Source: Alphaproteobacteria bacterium WMHbin7
GTDB lineage: Bacteria; Pseudomonadota; Alphaproteobacteria; Rhodospirillales; WMHbin7
Reading direction: 5' to 3'
Length of the DNA stretch: 64,000 nucleotides
Assembly (NCBI GenBank): GCA_002753155.1
Contig: PDZW01000012.1
Coordinates: 1 to 64,000 of the forward strand
Below the pieces are notes generated by a model, which saw only the letters and a list, made by a program, of their open reading frames with translations, searched no databases and was not told the DNA's origin. This document shows positions 16,855 through 25,832 of the stretch, piece by piece; positions within the stretch are counted from its first letter, which is position 1, and each line of letters begins with the position of its first letter. Made by a program: the position numbers and the translations under genes.

Positions 16855-18918
16855 TTAGAAACCAAGTTCGGCATTGACCTTGGTCGCCGCCAATCGAAAC
16901 AGATGATGCAGCATACTCTCGGAACGTGCAACGACGGCAACGGCGCCGCGACGGCGCATGCTGCAATCAGCACCCTCCTGGGCGTCGAAGCGCACGCCGA
17001 ACATGGCCTGGGCCGGAGCGGCCCCGGCATCGGTTCGCCGAACGGCGATAGCGCCCCCCAGATCGCCTGCGAAGTAGGGGTCGTCGAGGCGGCGCACTGA
17101 TGCGGCGTCGATGCGGGTGATGGCTACTGGCACAGGCGTCAGGTCAAGACCGTCGGCATAAAACCGTCCCGTTGCCGCTGGAGCAAGGCGCCCCAGATCG
17201 TTCTCCGAGACATAGGCCACGACTCTGCAATGGGAATTATCTGTCAGTTCGGCGATTTGATCCCCAAGGCCCAGCCAACGACCGGGCAGCAAGGCGGGGT
17301 CTCGCTCTGCTACGATGCCTGCGAAAGGAGCGCGGATTTCGAGGCGCGACACTTGGTTCAGCACGTCGTCGCGTTCCCGCTGCAAGGCGCTCAGGGCTTC
17401 CTCTTCCACTCGAATGCCGCTCCATTCGCTGGAACGGGCATTCAGGTGATCGACCTGCCATTGGGCTGCTTTGAGGCGGATGGTCACGTCCTCCAGCTTG
17501 CTGCGAAGGGCCGGGGCTTCCAACTCCAGCAGGATATCGCCCTCGGCAAAACGCTGCCCCAGGTCAAGGCGGGAGGCGGCAACCCGCCCGGCCTGGGGCG
17601 GAAACAGCACTGTATGCCGGGCGGCTTCCAGGGCGGCGGGCAAGTCGACCGTGCTGCTCCATGGCGTTGCCATGGCAAGAAGGCCAGCCGACAAAAGGCC
17701 CATCGTTGCGGCCAGCCGCTTTGGCTGCATGGCGTCGCGAAGTAGGTACCAAGTGCGCACTTCGCGCCAGCAGGGCAAGGCCAGGAACCAGCCGATTTCC
17801 ACGGCGAAGAGGGCAAGACCCGCCAGCTTGAAGACGCTGCTATAAACCAAAAGGGCGATACCAAGATACAAGATGGCGCGGTAGGGAATGGCAATCATCG
17901 CCCATCCGAGAAGAAGTGTCCGCAACCGGGGCGGCAGCGTTTCTGGCGGCTGGATGTTCATGGCGAACAAGAGGCGGCGCAGATGCCAGAGGAACAGGGC
18001 GAAGGCCCGTTCCTGCAGATTGGGAACGCCCAGCAGATCGGACAGGATGAAATAGCCGTCAAAGCGCATGAACGGGCTTAGATTGATGATCAGCGTTGTC
18101 GCCAGCGCGGTGGTCGCCAGGGCCACGGCAGCACTTTGGGCCGCCCCCTCGGGCAAATGGCTCCACAGTGCCAAGGCAAGAATCGCCAGCAGCAATTCGG
18201 CGGCGATTCCGGCCAGGCCGACCATCAGTCGCTGGCGGGAATCGGTCAGTCTCCAGGTATCCGTGGTGTCGGAATACAAGGTGGGCACCAAGACGATAAG
18301 GGCGATGCCCATGGTGCCAACCCGGCAACCGAAATGCCTGGTGGCGATGGCGTGGCCGAATTCATGCACCACGGCTGACAGGATCAGCATGGCACCATAC
18401 ATGGCCAATCCACCCGGGCTGGACAGGGGCGGCAGGGTGGCGACAAAGACATCCCATTGCCGAAAGGTTTGCATCAGCCCCACGAAAGCCAGCAGCGACA
18501 GAACAATGACGAAGGGCAAAGACAGCAGAACAGCCATGATCCTAGGCGTTGCCGCCGCCACCAGGCGATCAGGCGAACCCAGCGGAATGCGCAGGAACAG
18601 ATAGGTGTGCAAAAGCCGGGTCAAGGCACCCTGGCGGCTTGGCGGGGGCGGGGATGCGTCGGCCAGTTGGTTCGCGGTTAAAAAGGTGGCAAAGGCGCTA
18701 ACCGCATCTGCTTTCACCTCGGCGCCCAAATCGAGGCTGGCCGCTTTGGCGATTTCTTCAAGGTTGGCTTTGCTCCAATGGCGCAACATGGCGCGCTCGA
18801 TCCAGCCGATGCGAAAGAACTTGTTGCGAACGGTATCGTGCATGGTCCAGGTGGGCATGCCGTCCCACTCGGTCGGCCCGCGATGGACGGAAATGTCCGA
18901 ACGCAGGGCCGGGATCAT
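16855..18918 (-). CDS. M50 (site-2 protease-like) metalloprotease with HlyD-like arm
   Basis: A 687-residue polytopic membrane protein. The N-terminal ~90 residues resemble a small PqqD-like domain. The membrane part holds the zinc motif HEFGH (185-189) in a helix, and NLSPFMRFDGYF with the third ligand Asp near 287, as in M50 peptidases annotated as peptide zinc metalloproteases (YydH-like). After ~430 comes a periplasmic HlyD-like segment with barrel-sandwich halves (VLFPPQAGRVAA, IRAPFAGIVAERDP) around a coiled coil. It overlaps the preceding adaptor gene (ATGA at 18915-18918). Likely role: cleaving or passing the exported substrate within a HlyD-TolC complex; inferred. Confidence 0.82.
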   Translation of the reverse strand: MIPALRSDISVHRGPTEWDGMPTWTMHDTVRNKFFRIGWIERAMLRHWSKANLEEIAKAASLDLGAEVKADAVSAFATFLTANQLADASPPPPSRQGALTRLLHTYLFLRIPLGSPDRLVAAATPRIMAVLLSLPFVIVLSLLAFVGLMQTFRQWDVFVATLPPLSSPGGLAMYGAMLILSAVVHEFGHAIATRHFGCRVGTMGIALIVLVPTLYSDTTDTWRLTDSRQRLMVGLAGIAAELLLAILALALWSHLPEGAAQSAAVALATTALATTLIINLSPFMRFDGYFILSDLLGVPNLQERAFALFLWHLRRLLFAMNIQPPETLPPRLRTLLLGWAMIAIPYRAILYLGIALLVYSSVFKLAGLALFAVEIGWFLALPCWREVRTWYLLRDAMQPKRLAATMGLLSAGLLAMATPWSSTVDLPAALEAARHTVLFPPQAGRVAASRLDLGQRFAEGDILLELEAPALRSKLEDVTIRLKAAQWQVDHLNARSSEWSGIRVEEEALSALQRERDDVLNQVSRLEIRAPFAGIVAERDPALLPGRWLGLGDQIAELTDNSHCRVVAYVSENDLGRLAPAATGRFYADGLDLTPVPVAITRIDAASVRRLDDPYFAGDLGGAIAVRRTDAGAAPAQAMFGVRFDAQEGADCSMRRRGAVAVVARSESMLHHLFRLAATKVNAELGF

Positions 18919-20207
18919 AACCGCAATTGCCTGCGCAGGGCCGCGAGCGGCTTGCGAAACAGAAAACGGGCCAGCGATACCCTCTCGCCATAGACGGTGG
19001 CGATTCCCTTGAGGCCGATGCGCGGCAAGGCTTCGCCCTTGGCGAAGTCGGCGGTCATCCGGTAGGCCAGGAATCCCTCGGGCGCCATCTTGGCCTCATA
19101 GGCGACATGGGTCAAAGCCGCATCGATTTGGCGCAAGGGCTCGATATTCAGATAGAAGGCGACCTCGGCCCCTGGCTTCAGCAAAAAGGCGTCGTCGGCG
19201 GGCAAGGAAATTTGCAACATCACCTGGGCTGGGTCGGCCAGCGTCATGATGCGCTCGCCCACGGTGACCGGCTTGCCCGTCCATTCCTGGGGATCGTTGA
19301 ACAACACGATGCCGGATCGCTCGGCCTTGATTTGGGTGCGGTCCAGCAATTCCTGGGCAAAGGCGGCCTCGCTGCGATGGAGGTCCAGTTGCGCCGCCGT
19401 CTGGCTTAGGCTGGCGCTGGCGTCGGCGTCGGAAAAGGCGCGCTGGCGTGTCTTTAGCAGATCGGCAGCGGCCACGCGCTCAGAATTGCGGGCCAGTTGC
19501 AAGCGACCACGGGCTTGCGTGGAATCAAAGCGCACCAGGGGCTGATCGGCTGTCACGGCGTCATAGGGCTGAACCACCACTTCAGCGATGATGCCGTCCA
19601 CGGGGGCTGTAATCGCCAAGGGTTTGCTGGCTACGACCGTGGCGGGGGCCACGGCGGATTGACGCACCGGCAGCATCGCCAGCAGCAACATCAGGGCGGC
19701 GGCACCCGCCAGAATCCGGCGACGGTTAGTGCGCATCCAAAGATTATGCGCAATCCTTTGCGGCCCAAGCGCCTTGCTTGCATGGGCAAAGGTGGCGGCC
19801 AACCTTTCGGCGATGCGCTTATCGGCCTCTTGCCATGGCAGATGGCGCAACAGCACAAATCCGCCAGGCCCGCCCGGCAGCGGGCACCATAGCGCTTCTG
19901 TCGGCGCTTCTGACCAGGAACCGCTTTCAGTCATGATCTGGCTTACCGCCTGCTTGCGAAGACGTCCGATCAGCCATTGGGCGAAGGGGCCGTTCTGGTC
20001 GACATCGGACACTGCCGACACGGCAGCGACGCGAATTCCCGTAGCGCCCATGGTCCAGGCCGCCGCCATATCGCAGGGCAGCACGAGGCGTGTGCGGTTG
20101 ACCATGACGAAGGCCAGGGCCGCTGGTGTTGTCGCCTCGCGCGCCTCGCGCTCGATATCCAGCAGATGGCCAAGTCCCGCGATCTGGCGATGCAGCGTTT
20201 CGGTCAT
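18915..20207 (-). CDS. HlyD-type adaptor with cytoplasmic GAF-like domain
   Basis: A 430-residue protein with three parts: a soluble N-terminal ~160 residues reminiscent of a GAF sensor, one transmembrane helix (ILAGAAALMLLLAMLPV, about 170-186), and a periplasmic HlyD/membrane-fusion segment with lipoyl halves (ITAPVDGIIAEVVVQPYDAV and IKAERSGIVLFND) around a coiled coil. It would link the inner-membrane complex with the TolC-like protein. A cytoplasmic sensor on a fusion protein is unusual and suggests signal-gated export. Start and stop overlap both neighbours by four bases. Confidence 0.78.
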   Translation of the reverse strand: MTETLHRQIAGLGHLLDIEREAREATTPAALAFVMVNRTRLVLPCDMAAAWTMGATGIRVAAVSAVSDVDQNGPFAQWLIGRLRKQAVSQIMTESGSWSEAPTEALWCPLPGGPGGFVLLRHLPWQEADKRIAERLAATFAHASKALGPQRIAHNLWMRTNRRRILAGAAALMLLLAMLPVRQSAVAPATVVASKPLAITAPVDGIIAEVVVQPYDAVTADQPLVRFDSTQARGRLQLARNSERVAAADLLKTRQRAFSDADASASLSQTAAQLDLHRSEAAFAQELLDRTQIKAERSGIVLFNDPQEWTGKPVTVGERIMTLADPAQVMLQISLPADDAFLLKPGAEVAFYLNIEPLRQIDAALTHVAYEAKMAPEGFLAYRMTADFAKGEALPRIGLKGIATVYGERVSLARFLFRKPLAALRRQLRL

Positions 20208-20944
20208 GGCTTGCCGAATTGCGCTTCGCCGCTCATGCCGGGCAAGAGGTCGGGCGATGTCTTGCTCAACTCGCCGGTAATTCTTAGGGACTGGCTGGCC
20301 GGATCGATGCGCACACCCAGGCGCGAGATCCGTCCCGGATAGGTCCGGCCCGTTTCATCGACGGCCAGGGTGAAGACGCTGCCGACTTTCAGCCAAGCGA
20401 TCCAGCCGGAGGGAACGATCATGTCCACTTCCAATTGGCTGTCGTCTTGAATCTCCAGCAAAACCTGTCCGGCGGCGACATTCTGGAACGGCTCGGCCCG
20501 GCGCTCGACGACGCGACCGTCGAAAGGGGCGCGCACGTCGCACATGGCCAAGGTGGCCTCGGCCATCTCGACACGCGCTTTGGCCTTGCCCAGATTGGCC
20601 TCGGCCGAGGCGGTGTCCAGCGCACTGCCCGATTGCAATCCGGCCAATTGACGGTTGACCGACAAGGCCTTGTCGGCGGCAACCATCTCGGCGCGGCTTT
20701 CGGCCAATTGGGCCCGCTGAACAGCGCAGTCGAGTGTGGCTAGGCTTTGCCCTTTGCGGATGGTTTCGCCGCCCCGCACCTCGAGCCGCAAAAGCTTGCC
20801 TGCAATCTGGCTGGACAGCAGCGTATGCTGCTTGGCGGTAACCAGGGCGCGCACTGACCGGTTGTCGGCAGCCATCGCAAGCGCCGGTATCAGTCCGATT
20901 GCCAGGAAGAACAAAACGGCCGGGTTTATGGCAACACCTCCCAC
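20204..20944 (-). CDS. Periplasmic adaptor (HlyD/RND membrane-fusion family)
   Basis: A 246-residue exported protein with signal sequence ending ALAMAADN. Lipoyl halves LLRLEVRGGETIRKGQSLATLD and VRAPFDGRVVERRAEPFQNV flank a short coiled coil, then the beta-barrel domain LEVDMIVPSGWIAWLKVG. It lacks a transmembrane anchor beyond the signal. The predicted start is GTG at 20944, overlapping the TolC-like gene by 19 bp. It is the second adaptor of the operon; two adaptors plus the M50-HlyD fusion imply a composite periplasmic channel. Confidence 0.8.
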   Translation of the reverse strand: MGGVAINPAVLFFLAIGLIPALAMAADNRSVRALVTAKQHTLLSSQIAGKLLRLEVRGGETIRKGQSLATLDCAVQRAQLAESRAEMVAADKALSVNRQLAGLQSGSALDTASAEANLGKAKARVEMAEATLAMCDVRAPFDGRVVERRAEPFQNVAAGQVLLEIQDDSQLEVDMIVPSGWIAWLKVGSVFTLAVDETGRTYPGRISRLGVRIDPASQSLRITGELSKTSPDLLPGMSGEAQFGKP

Positions 20945-22422
20945 TTTACCCGTGCTGGCGCTTCTCGCGGAGCATCCCAGGGCTGGAAATGATGACGCAG
21001 GGCCTGAGTCAGGGTCAAGACGTCGTCGGTGTCCAAAAGCGCAGGGTCGTCGCCGACCGAGACGCGAAGGGCAGCGGCGGCGGCTTGAACTTCGGCATAG
21101 GCCAGGGCGCGGCGCAGGCGCGACACCGAACGGCTGGCTTCGGCCCGGATCAATTCCAGCTCGCTCTGGGCCGAACTTTGCATGGCCGCCTGGGTGTGCT
21201 GATAGATGCGGCCATCCACTTCGGCCAGCGACTGCGCCAGGGTAAAATCATCACGCGCCATGGCCAGGCGAATCCAGGCCACATTGACTTGGGTGAGGAC
21301 CGCCATATGCAAAGACAGCCGTTTGGCCAGGGTCAGTTCTTCTTGACGGTTGGCCAGGTCGATGGTGGCGGGGGCCGAGGCCAGATTGACCACGTTCCAG
21401 ACCAGCTTGAGGCCGATATCGGCCCAGGTGTGGTTGGTGAGATAGCTGTTGTCGTCGCGGTTGACGTCGGCGCTGAATTCGATTCCCGGCAGCAGGCGCA
21501 AAAGCGCCTTGCGGGTTTCGTCGGCGGTGATGCGGGCCTGATAGTCCTGTTCGCGCAATTCAGGGCGGTCAACCAGCGCTTGATCCTCCAGCGCCGGTAA
21601 ATTGACCGGAACCACCGGCAGCGGATAGGAATCGTCGGGCATCGCCAGCGCGAAGGGGCGTTGCGGCGGCACACCCATCAGATTGGCCAGCTCGACGCGC
21701 GCGCCACCCAGTTCGCGCCTGAGGGACTGCAATTGCCGCAGGATTTCCAGCAATTGCTTCTGATAGTCGAGGGCTTGCACCGGCGATTGAAGGCGCAGGG
21801 TCTCGATATCCTGGGCGCTGGCCAGGGCGGTGCGGACGCGCACGATCAAGGGATCGATTTCGGTGGTCAGTTTCTCTGCCGCTACCGCCTTGCCCCAGGC
21901 CACCCGGACATCCTGCAACAGCGATTGTCTGGCCTTGCGGCGCAATTCCCGGGCGATCAGAACCCGGTTGGCGTTCTGGCGCGATTTCAGCCAACTGATC
22001 CCGAAATCCAGTACGTTCCAACTGGCCGCCAGTTGCGAAGTGATGTGGCTGCGGTCCTCGGATGTGGAGGCATCCGAGACCGAACCGGTGCTGATGGTTT
22101 TGCTGGTGGAGGTGTTGTCGTTGTTGCGGCGCGTCCAGCCCCTGTTGGCGACGGTCTGGGGCAGCAATTCGTAGGAGGCGGCGTCGGAAATACCCTGGGC
22201 CACCGCCACTTCCATCAGTTTGACCCGCTGGTCCAGATTGCCCAGCACGGCCCTGGCCATCGCCTGATACAAGCCCACCGGCGCGGTGATCGGGGGCTGT
22301 TGGGTGTCGATCAATCCGCTATCCTGGGCGACGCGCTCCTGGCGATCCGTGTTTGACGTCGGATTGACCGCACACCCCGTCAGAAGCCCGGCCACCAGGC
22401 ACGCCAGCGCCGCCCCTCGCAT
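20926..22422 (-). CDS. TolC-family outer-membrane factor, lipoprotein
   Basis: A 498-residue outer-membrane efflux protein. The signal peptide ends in lipobox LLTGC (about residue 16), so it is probably lipid-anchored like OprM. The two outer-membrane-factor repeats are helical with long heptads; APVGLYQAMARAVLGNLDQRVKLMEVAVAQ opens the first. ATG 22420-22422 is preceded by GGGAGATAGG; a TTG one codon earlier is less likely. Only a few bases separate it from the caspase gene. It would supply the outer-membrane pore for this operon's exporter. Confidence 0.87.
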   Translation of the reverse strand: MRGAALACLVAGLLTGCAVNPTSNTDRQERVAQDSGLIDTQQPPITAPVGLYQAMARAVLGNLDQRVKLMEVAVAQGISDAASYELLPQTVANRGWTRRNNDNTSTSKTISTGSVSDASTSEDRSHITSQLAASWNVLDFGISWLKSRQNANRVLIARELRRKARQSLLQDVRVAWGKAVAAEKLTTEIDPLIVRVRTALASAQDIETLRLQSPVQALDYQKQLLEILRQLQSLRRELGGARVELANLMGVPPQRPFALAMPDDSYPLPVVPVNLPALEDQALVDRPELREQDYQARITADETRKALLRLLPGIEFSADVNRDDNSYLTNHTWADIGLKLVWNVVNLASAPATIDLANRQEELTLAKRLSLHMAVLTQVNVAWIRLAMARDDFTLAQSLAEVDGRIYQHTQAAMQSSAQSELELIRAEASRSVSRLRRALAYAEVQAAAAALRVSVGDDPALLDTDDVLTLTQALRHHFQPWDAPREAPARVKWEVLP

Positions 22423-22427
22423 CAAAC

Positions 22428-25400
22428 CTATCTCCCACCGATAACGAAATCGGTCCTGCCCGCGTGACCTGCCGCTTCCAGACCGCCGTAGGTCGGCACC
22501 TGGGGAACGGATTGAATGACCTCGCTTCGGACTTGAGAGAAAAGTTGGAAGCCCATTGTGTTGGCATCTGCGCTGTCAAGCACGTCCAGCAGCTTGTTGG
22601 CGAAAACGGAATGGCCGTTGGCGCCGGCGTCGGTCACCGGCTCCTCGCCACCCGAAGACAAGGCGGTCACCGAGCGGCGTTGGAGAAGCTGTTCGCGCGG
22701 TTCGCCCACGGCGTCGGAGGTCAGGCGCATCTGTTTGGTCAAAGCACCCGAATAGCAACTGTCCGATACCACCATGATCTGGTTGGCCTTGATATGGCCG
22801 AGATAGGAGGACAGGTCGCGGGTCGAAATCCACCCGGCGGCGCTGTCAGACCTGGCGCCTGCGGGCAGCCAATAGCCTTCGCCGGTGGATTCCACGGCAT
22901 AGCCATGTCCGGCGTAATAGATGATCAGGCTGCCGTCATTGCCCAGGCGTTCTCCCACGGAACGGATCATCTCGACGATCTGGGCCTTGTTGGCGTCATT
23001 GGCGACGATGGCCTGATAGCCGAAGCGGTCGGACAGAACCTTGGACACGGCCGCTACGTCCGCAGCCGGTGAGGCCAGGGACGGCAGGGCGTTCCCGTAG
23101 GTCTGGTTGCCGATCAGCAGCGCCACCTTGTTGCCGGTCAGCTCGATGTCCCGAACCGGCAGCGCCTCCACCTTCGAAAAGGCGTCGGCGGCGGCGGCGT
23201 TGACGGACAGCTCCTTCAAGGCCCCGGCAAGTTTCTCCGAACGGACGGTCTTGTTCACCTGGGCCAAGGCCTGAAGCAGGCTGGCGGCTGTTTCTGCTGA
23301 TGCTCCTTCGGAGGCCAGAACGGTTTTGGCTTCGGACACTGTCACCGTTTCGCCGTTTTCCACGCGGGCCAGCAAGGCCGCCATGGCGCGTGCCGCCGGG
23401 TCGCCCCGGTCCCGCAAGCCGTCGATGATCGAGCGGTTGTGCAGGCCGAATAACAGGCCGCGGCGATCGCCCAGGGATAAGCCTTCCCTTCCGAACATAG
23501 CCATGCGTTCGGCGGGTGACATGCTTAGTGCGAAACCGCTGCCTCCCATCGCGCCCGATGCCAAGCCGGAGCCGGTCAGAAACGAGCTGTTGCCAAGGGC
23601 TCCGGCAGTCAAGCCGCCCTGCGGACCCCCGGGTGGTGGTGGGGGCAGGCCGGGCTGCCAGGTCGCCGTTTGAGCCAAGTCGGATGTCGATCCCATCACA
23701 GGCGGCGGCGGTGGCGGCGGCGGCAGGTGCGTGGTGTTGCGACCAACCCCGAGATCGGTTGGCGTGACCGTGAAGCCGCTGGCCCGGAAAATGTCCGAAG
23801 CCGCGTTGCCATCGACGCCGTTCAGATTGGTGGCCTGGCTGCGAAAGGCGACCTGACCGCCATCCGAGGAAATGGCGGCGTTGTCCGAGGTCGCATCGGC
23901 CTGGGCGCCGGACGAATTGGCCACCGAGACCCGCATGGTCGCGGCGTTGGTAACGTCGCGCACGAAGATGTCGTCGACGCCATTGGTGTCGCTGCTGACC
24001 AAATTCGTGGCCGACGAGACGAAGGCGATGTAATCGCCAGCACCGCTGATCGACGCTCCGGAACTGGCCGCGTTGCCGACCGTGCCGCTGCTGTTCGTGC
24101 TGATCAGGGTCGTCGTAGCGGTGTTGCGGTCGTAACGATAGACGTCAGAGACGCCGTTGGTGTCAGCCCCCACCAGGGCGGCGGTCGAGGCAAAGGCCAC
24201 GATGCTGCCGCTGGTCGAAATGGACGGCGCACTGCCATTCGCGATCAACTGGTTGGTGTTGGTGGCGATGGTGCGGGCGAAGACGTCCGAAACGCCGTCA
24301 ACATCGCCCGCCACCAGATTGGTGGCGGCGCTGACGAAGGCCACCACCGTGCCGTCAGCCGAAATGACCCCGGAACTCGATGCACCGTTGGCATTGACGC
24401 CGCCAGCCGCCTCGCTCATGCGCGTTGTTCCCGGCGCTCCCGTCACCTGGCGCAGGAAGACGTCGTCCAACCCATTAGTGTCGTTGGGCCCGATCAGATT
24501 GGTCGCACTCGAGGTGAAGACCACCCGGCTGCCGTCGGTTGTAATCGAGCCGCCGCTCGAGGCCCCATTGGCCTGGGCGCCCGCCCCGGTGAGGCTGACG
24601 CGGACTGTGGTGCCTGACTGCGTGTCGCGCACGAAGACGTCTTGAACGCCGTTGGTGTCGTTCACAACCAGATTGGTGGCGGTGGAGGTGAAGACGACAT
24701 AACGGCCATTGTCGGAAATGTCGGAAAGGGTCGAGGCCCCATTGGCCTGGGCGCCTGCATTCGTGACACTGACGCGGGTGGTGGTGCCGGTCTGGGTGTC
24801 GCGCAGGAATACGTCCGAGGCGCCATTGGTGTCGTTCGCCACCAGATTGGTGGCCGAGGAGGTGAAGGCGACATAACGACCATCCGACGACAGAGCCGCA
24901 GCACCTGCCGCGCCATCGGCGGCGGTGCTGCTGCTGTCAACGTCGATGGTTGTCGTGGTCTGGGCCAGCAGGCCGTTCCAACTTTCCGCCGCCAGGGCAG
25001 CAGTTTCGATCTGGCCAGCACTTGTTTCCAATGTCCAGTCGCCGCCCAGTTTCGCAGAGCCGGTGGCGTCGGACGACAAAGCCACATCGGCCCCGGTGGC
25101 GTCGGCCAGGGCCTGGGCAAGGGCTAGGCCGCTTCCTCCGGCGCCGGACTCGCAGCCGTAGAACAGCATATCGCCGCTGGCAGAAAGTGCTTCGCCGATC
25201 CGGCGCAGGTCATCGGCATGCGCCGCCACCGTTCCGGCTTGCAGGACGGTAGCACCCAATGTCAACGCACCCGAATCGCCATGGCCGATGACATGAATGG
25301 AATCGATATTGCTCATGCTGCTCAAGAGATCGGCCATGCGGGCGATGCCATCCTCGCCGGCATCGATCACTTCGACACGGGCCGAAGTCGGGGCGGCGGC

Positions 25401-25631
25401 TGCAATATCTTGCCAGTCGGCAACATCGCTGAAGGCGAAGACGACCTCTGTGTGGGCCAAGGGAGGCGAAGGCGCGGTCGAGGTGGGCGTGGAATCAGCG
25501 GAATCATCAGCGCTTCCTGCTCCGGCAAGGGCTGCGGGCACCAGGGCCGCGTCCAGCATGAGGCGCGATTCCAGCGCCATCCTGACCGGTCGAAATGAAT
25601 TCGCATCTACCAGCATGTCAGCATCAGTCAT
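22428..25631 (-). CDS. DUF4347 - seven-repeat propeller - caspase protein
   Basis: A 1067-residue multidomain protein. N-terminus: LESRLMLDAA (20-29), a motif seen at the start of very large secreted proteins, then a DUF4347 domain (~62-220; IHVIGHGDSG, LFYGCESGAG). Residues ~246-617 hold seven repeats of ~55 residues with ISxDGxxVAFxSxATNL and DTNGxxDVF, likely a seven-bladed TolB-like propeller. A proline-rich linker (637-667) leads to a helical stretch and a caspase/metacaspase domain (~835-1065) with catalytic His909 in IYYAGHG and Cys959 in SDSCYSG. Acidic Asp957 suggests cleavage after Arg or Lys, as in metacaspases. There is no classical signal peptide. Heads the leftward operon; presumed substrate of the exporter behind it. 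Confidence 0.85.
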   Translation of the reverse strand: MTDADMLVDANSFRPVRMALESRLMLDAALVPAALAGAGSADDSADSTPTSTAPSPPLAHTEVVFAFSDVADWQDIAAAAPTSARVEVIDAGEDGIARMADLLSSMSNIDSIHVIGHGDSGALTLGATVLQAGTVAAHADDLRRIGEALSASGDMLFYGCESGAGGSGLALAQALADATGADVALSSDATGSAKLGGDWTLETSAGQIETAALAAESWNGLLAQTTTTIDVDSSSTAADGAAGAAALSSDGRYVAFTSSATNLVANDTNGASDVFLRDTQTGTTTRVSVTNAGAQANGASTLSDISDNGRYVVFTSTATNLVVNDTNGVQDVFVRDTQSGTTVRVSLTGAGAQANGASSGGSITTDGSRVVFTSSATNLIGPNDTNGLDDVFLRQVTGAPGTTRMSEAAGGVNANGASSSGVISADGTVVAFVSAATNLVAGDVDGVSDVFARTIATNTNQLIANGSAPSISTSGSIVAFASTAALVGADTNGVSDVYRYDRNTATTTLISTNSSGTVGNAASSGASISGAGDYIAFVSSATNLVSSDTNGVDDIFVRDVTNAATMRVSVANSSGAQADATSDNAAISSDGGQVAFRSQATNLNGVDGNAASDIFRASGFTVTPTDLGVGRNTTHLPPPPPPPPVMGSTSDLAQTATWQPGLPPPPPGGPQGGLTAGALGNSSFLTGSGLASGAMGGSGFALSMSPAERMAMFGREGLSLGDRRGLLFGLHNRSIIDGLRDRGDPAARAMAALLARVENGETVTVSEAKTVLASEGASAETAASLLQALAQVNKTVRSEKLAGALKELSVNAAAADAFSKVEALPVRDIELTGNKVALLIGNQTYGNALPSLASPAADVAAVSKVLSDRFGYQAIVANDANKAQIVEMIRSVGERLGNDGSLIIYYAGHGYAVESTGEGYWLPAGARSDSAAGWISTRDLSSYLGHIKANQIMVVSDSCYSGALTKQMRLTSDAVGEPREQLLQRRSVTALSSGGEEPVTDAGANGHSVFANKLLDVLDSADANTMGFQLFSQVRSEVIQSVPQVPTYGGLEAAGHAGRTDFVIGGR
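23783..24896 (-). repeat. Seven coding tandem repeats of about 165 bp
   Basis: In-frame repeats inside the caspase gene, each encoding about 55 residues with ATNLVxxDTNGxxDVFxRD near the middle and xGAQANGAS at the end. Copies have diverged but keep the same length, consistent with one propeller blade per repeat. They are coding, not a CRISPR array. Confidence 0.8.
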
Positions 25632-25658
25632 CCTAGGTAATAAAGAACGTTAGCCAGG

Positions 25659-25676
25659 GGCTTGATTAATTAAGCC
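25659..25676. promoter_or_regulatory. Near-palindrome upstream of the caspase gene
   Basis: GGCTTGATTAATTAAGCC is palindromic except at one base pair and lies 28 bp before the caspase start codon. It could be an operator, or contain the -10 element of the leftward promoter. It resembles only half of an FNR site. Confidence 0.35.
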
Positions 25677-25698
25677 ATACAAGCAAGACGCAAACAAT

Positions 25699-25780
25699 CC
25701 ACAATAAAGGATGAAAGAGCACAAATAAATTAAGGGAAAGTTTTGTGTTTCGCTTAAGTATCTTTTATGCTTTATTGTGG
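25699..25780. promoter_or_regulatory. Divergent promoter region with paired 11-bp boxes
   Basis: CCACAATAAAG (25699-25709) and its exact inverse CTTTATTGTGG (25770-25780) are 60 bp apart, one facing each operon. About 24 bp beyond each box, on the side of its own gene, lies an AT-rich -10-like stretch (TTAATTAAT leftward; CATAAT at 25805-25810 rightward). The symmetry suggests one regulator drives both operons together. I do not recognise the box as a known regulator site. Confidence 0.55.
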
Positions 25781-25832
25781 TCGGAATGTTTGTGCGACGA
25801 TGCGCATAATATGATCGGAACGTGTAGAAAAA

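Noticed and set aside
23770..24900. Regular repeats that might suggest a CRISPR array
   Set aside because: The ~165-bp period is in frame with a protein-coding gene and the copies are diverged propeller blades; no short identical repeats with unique spacers.
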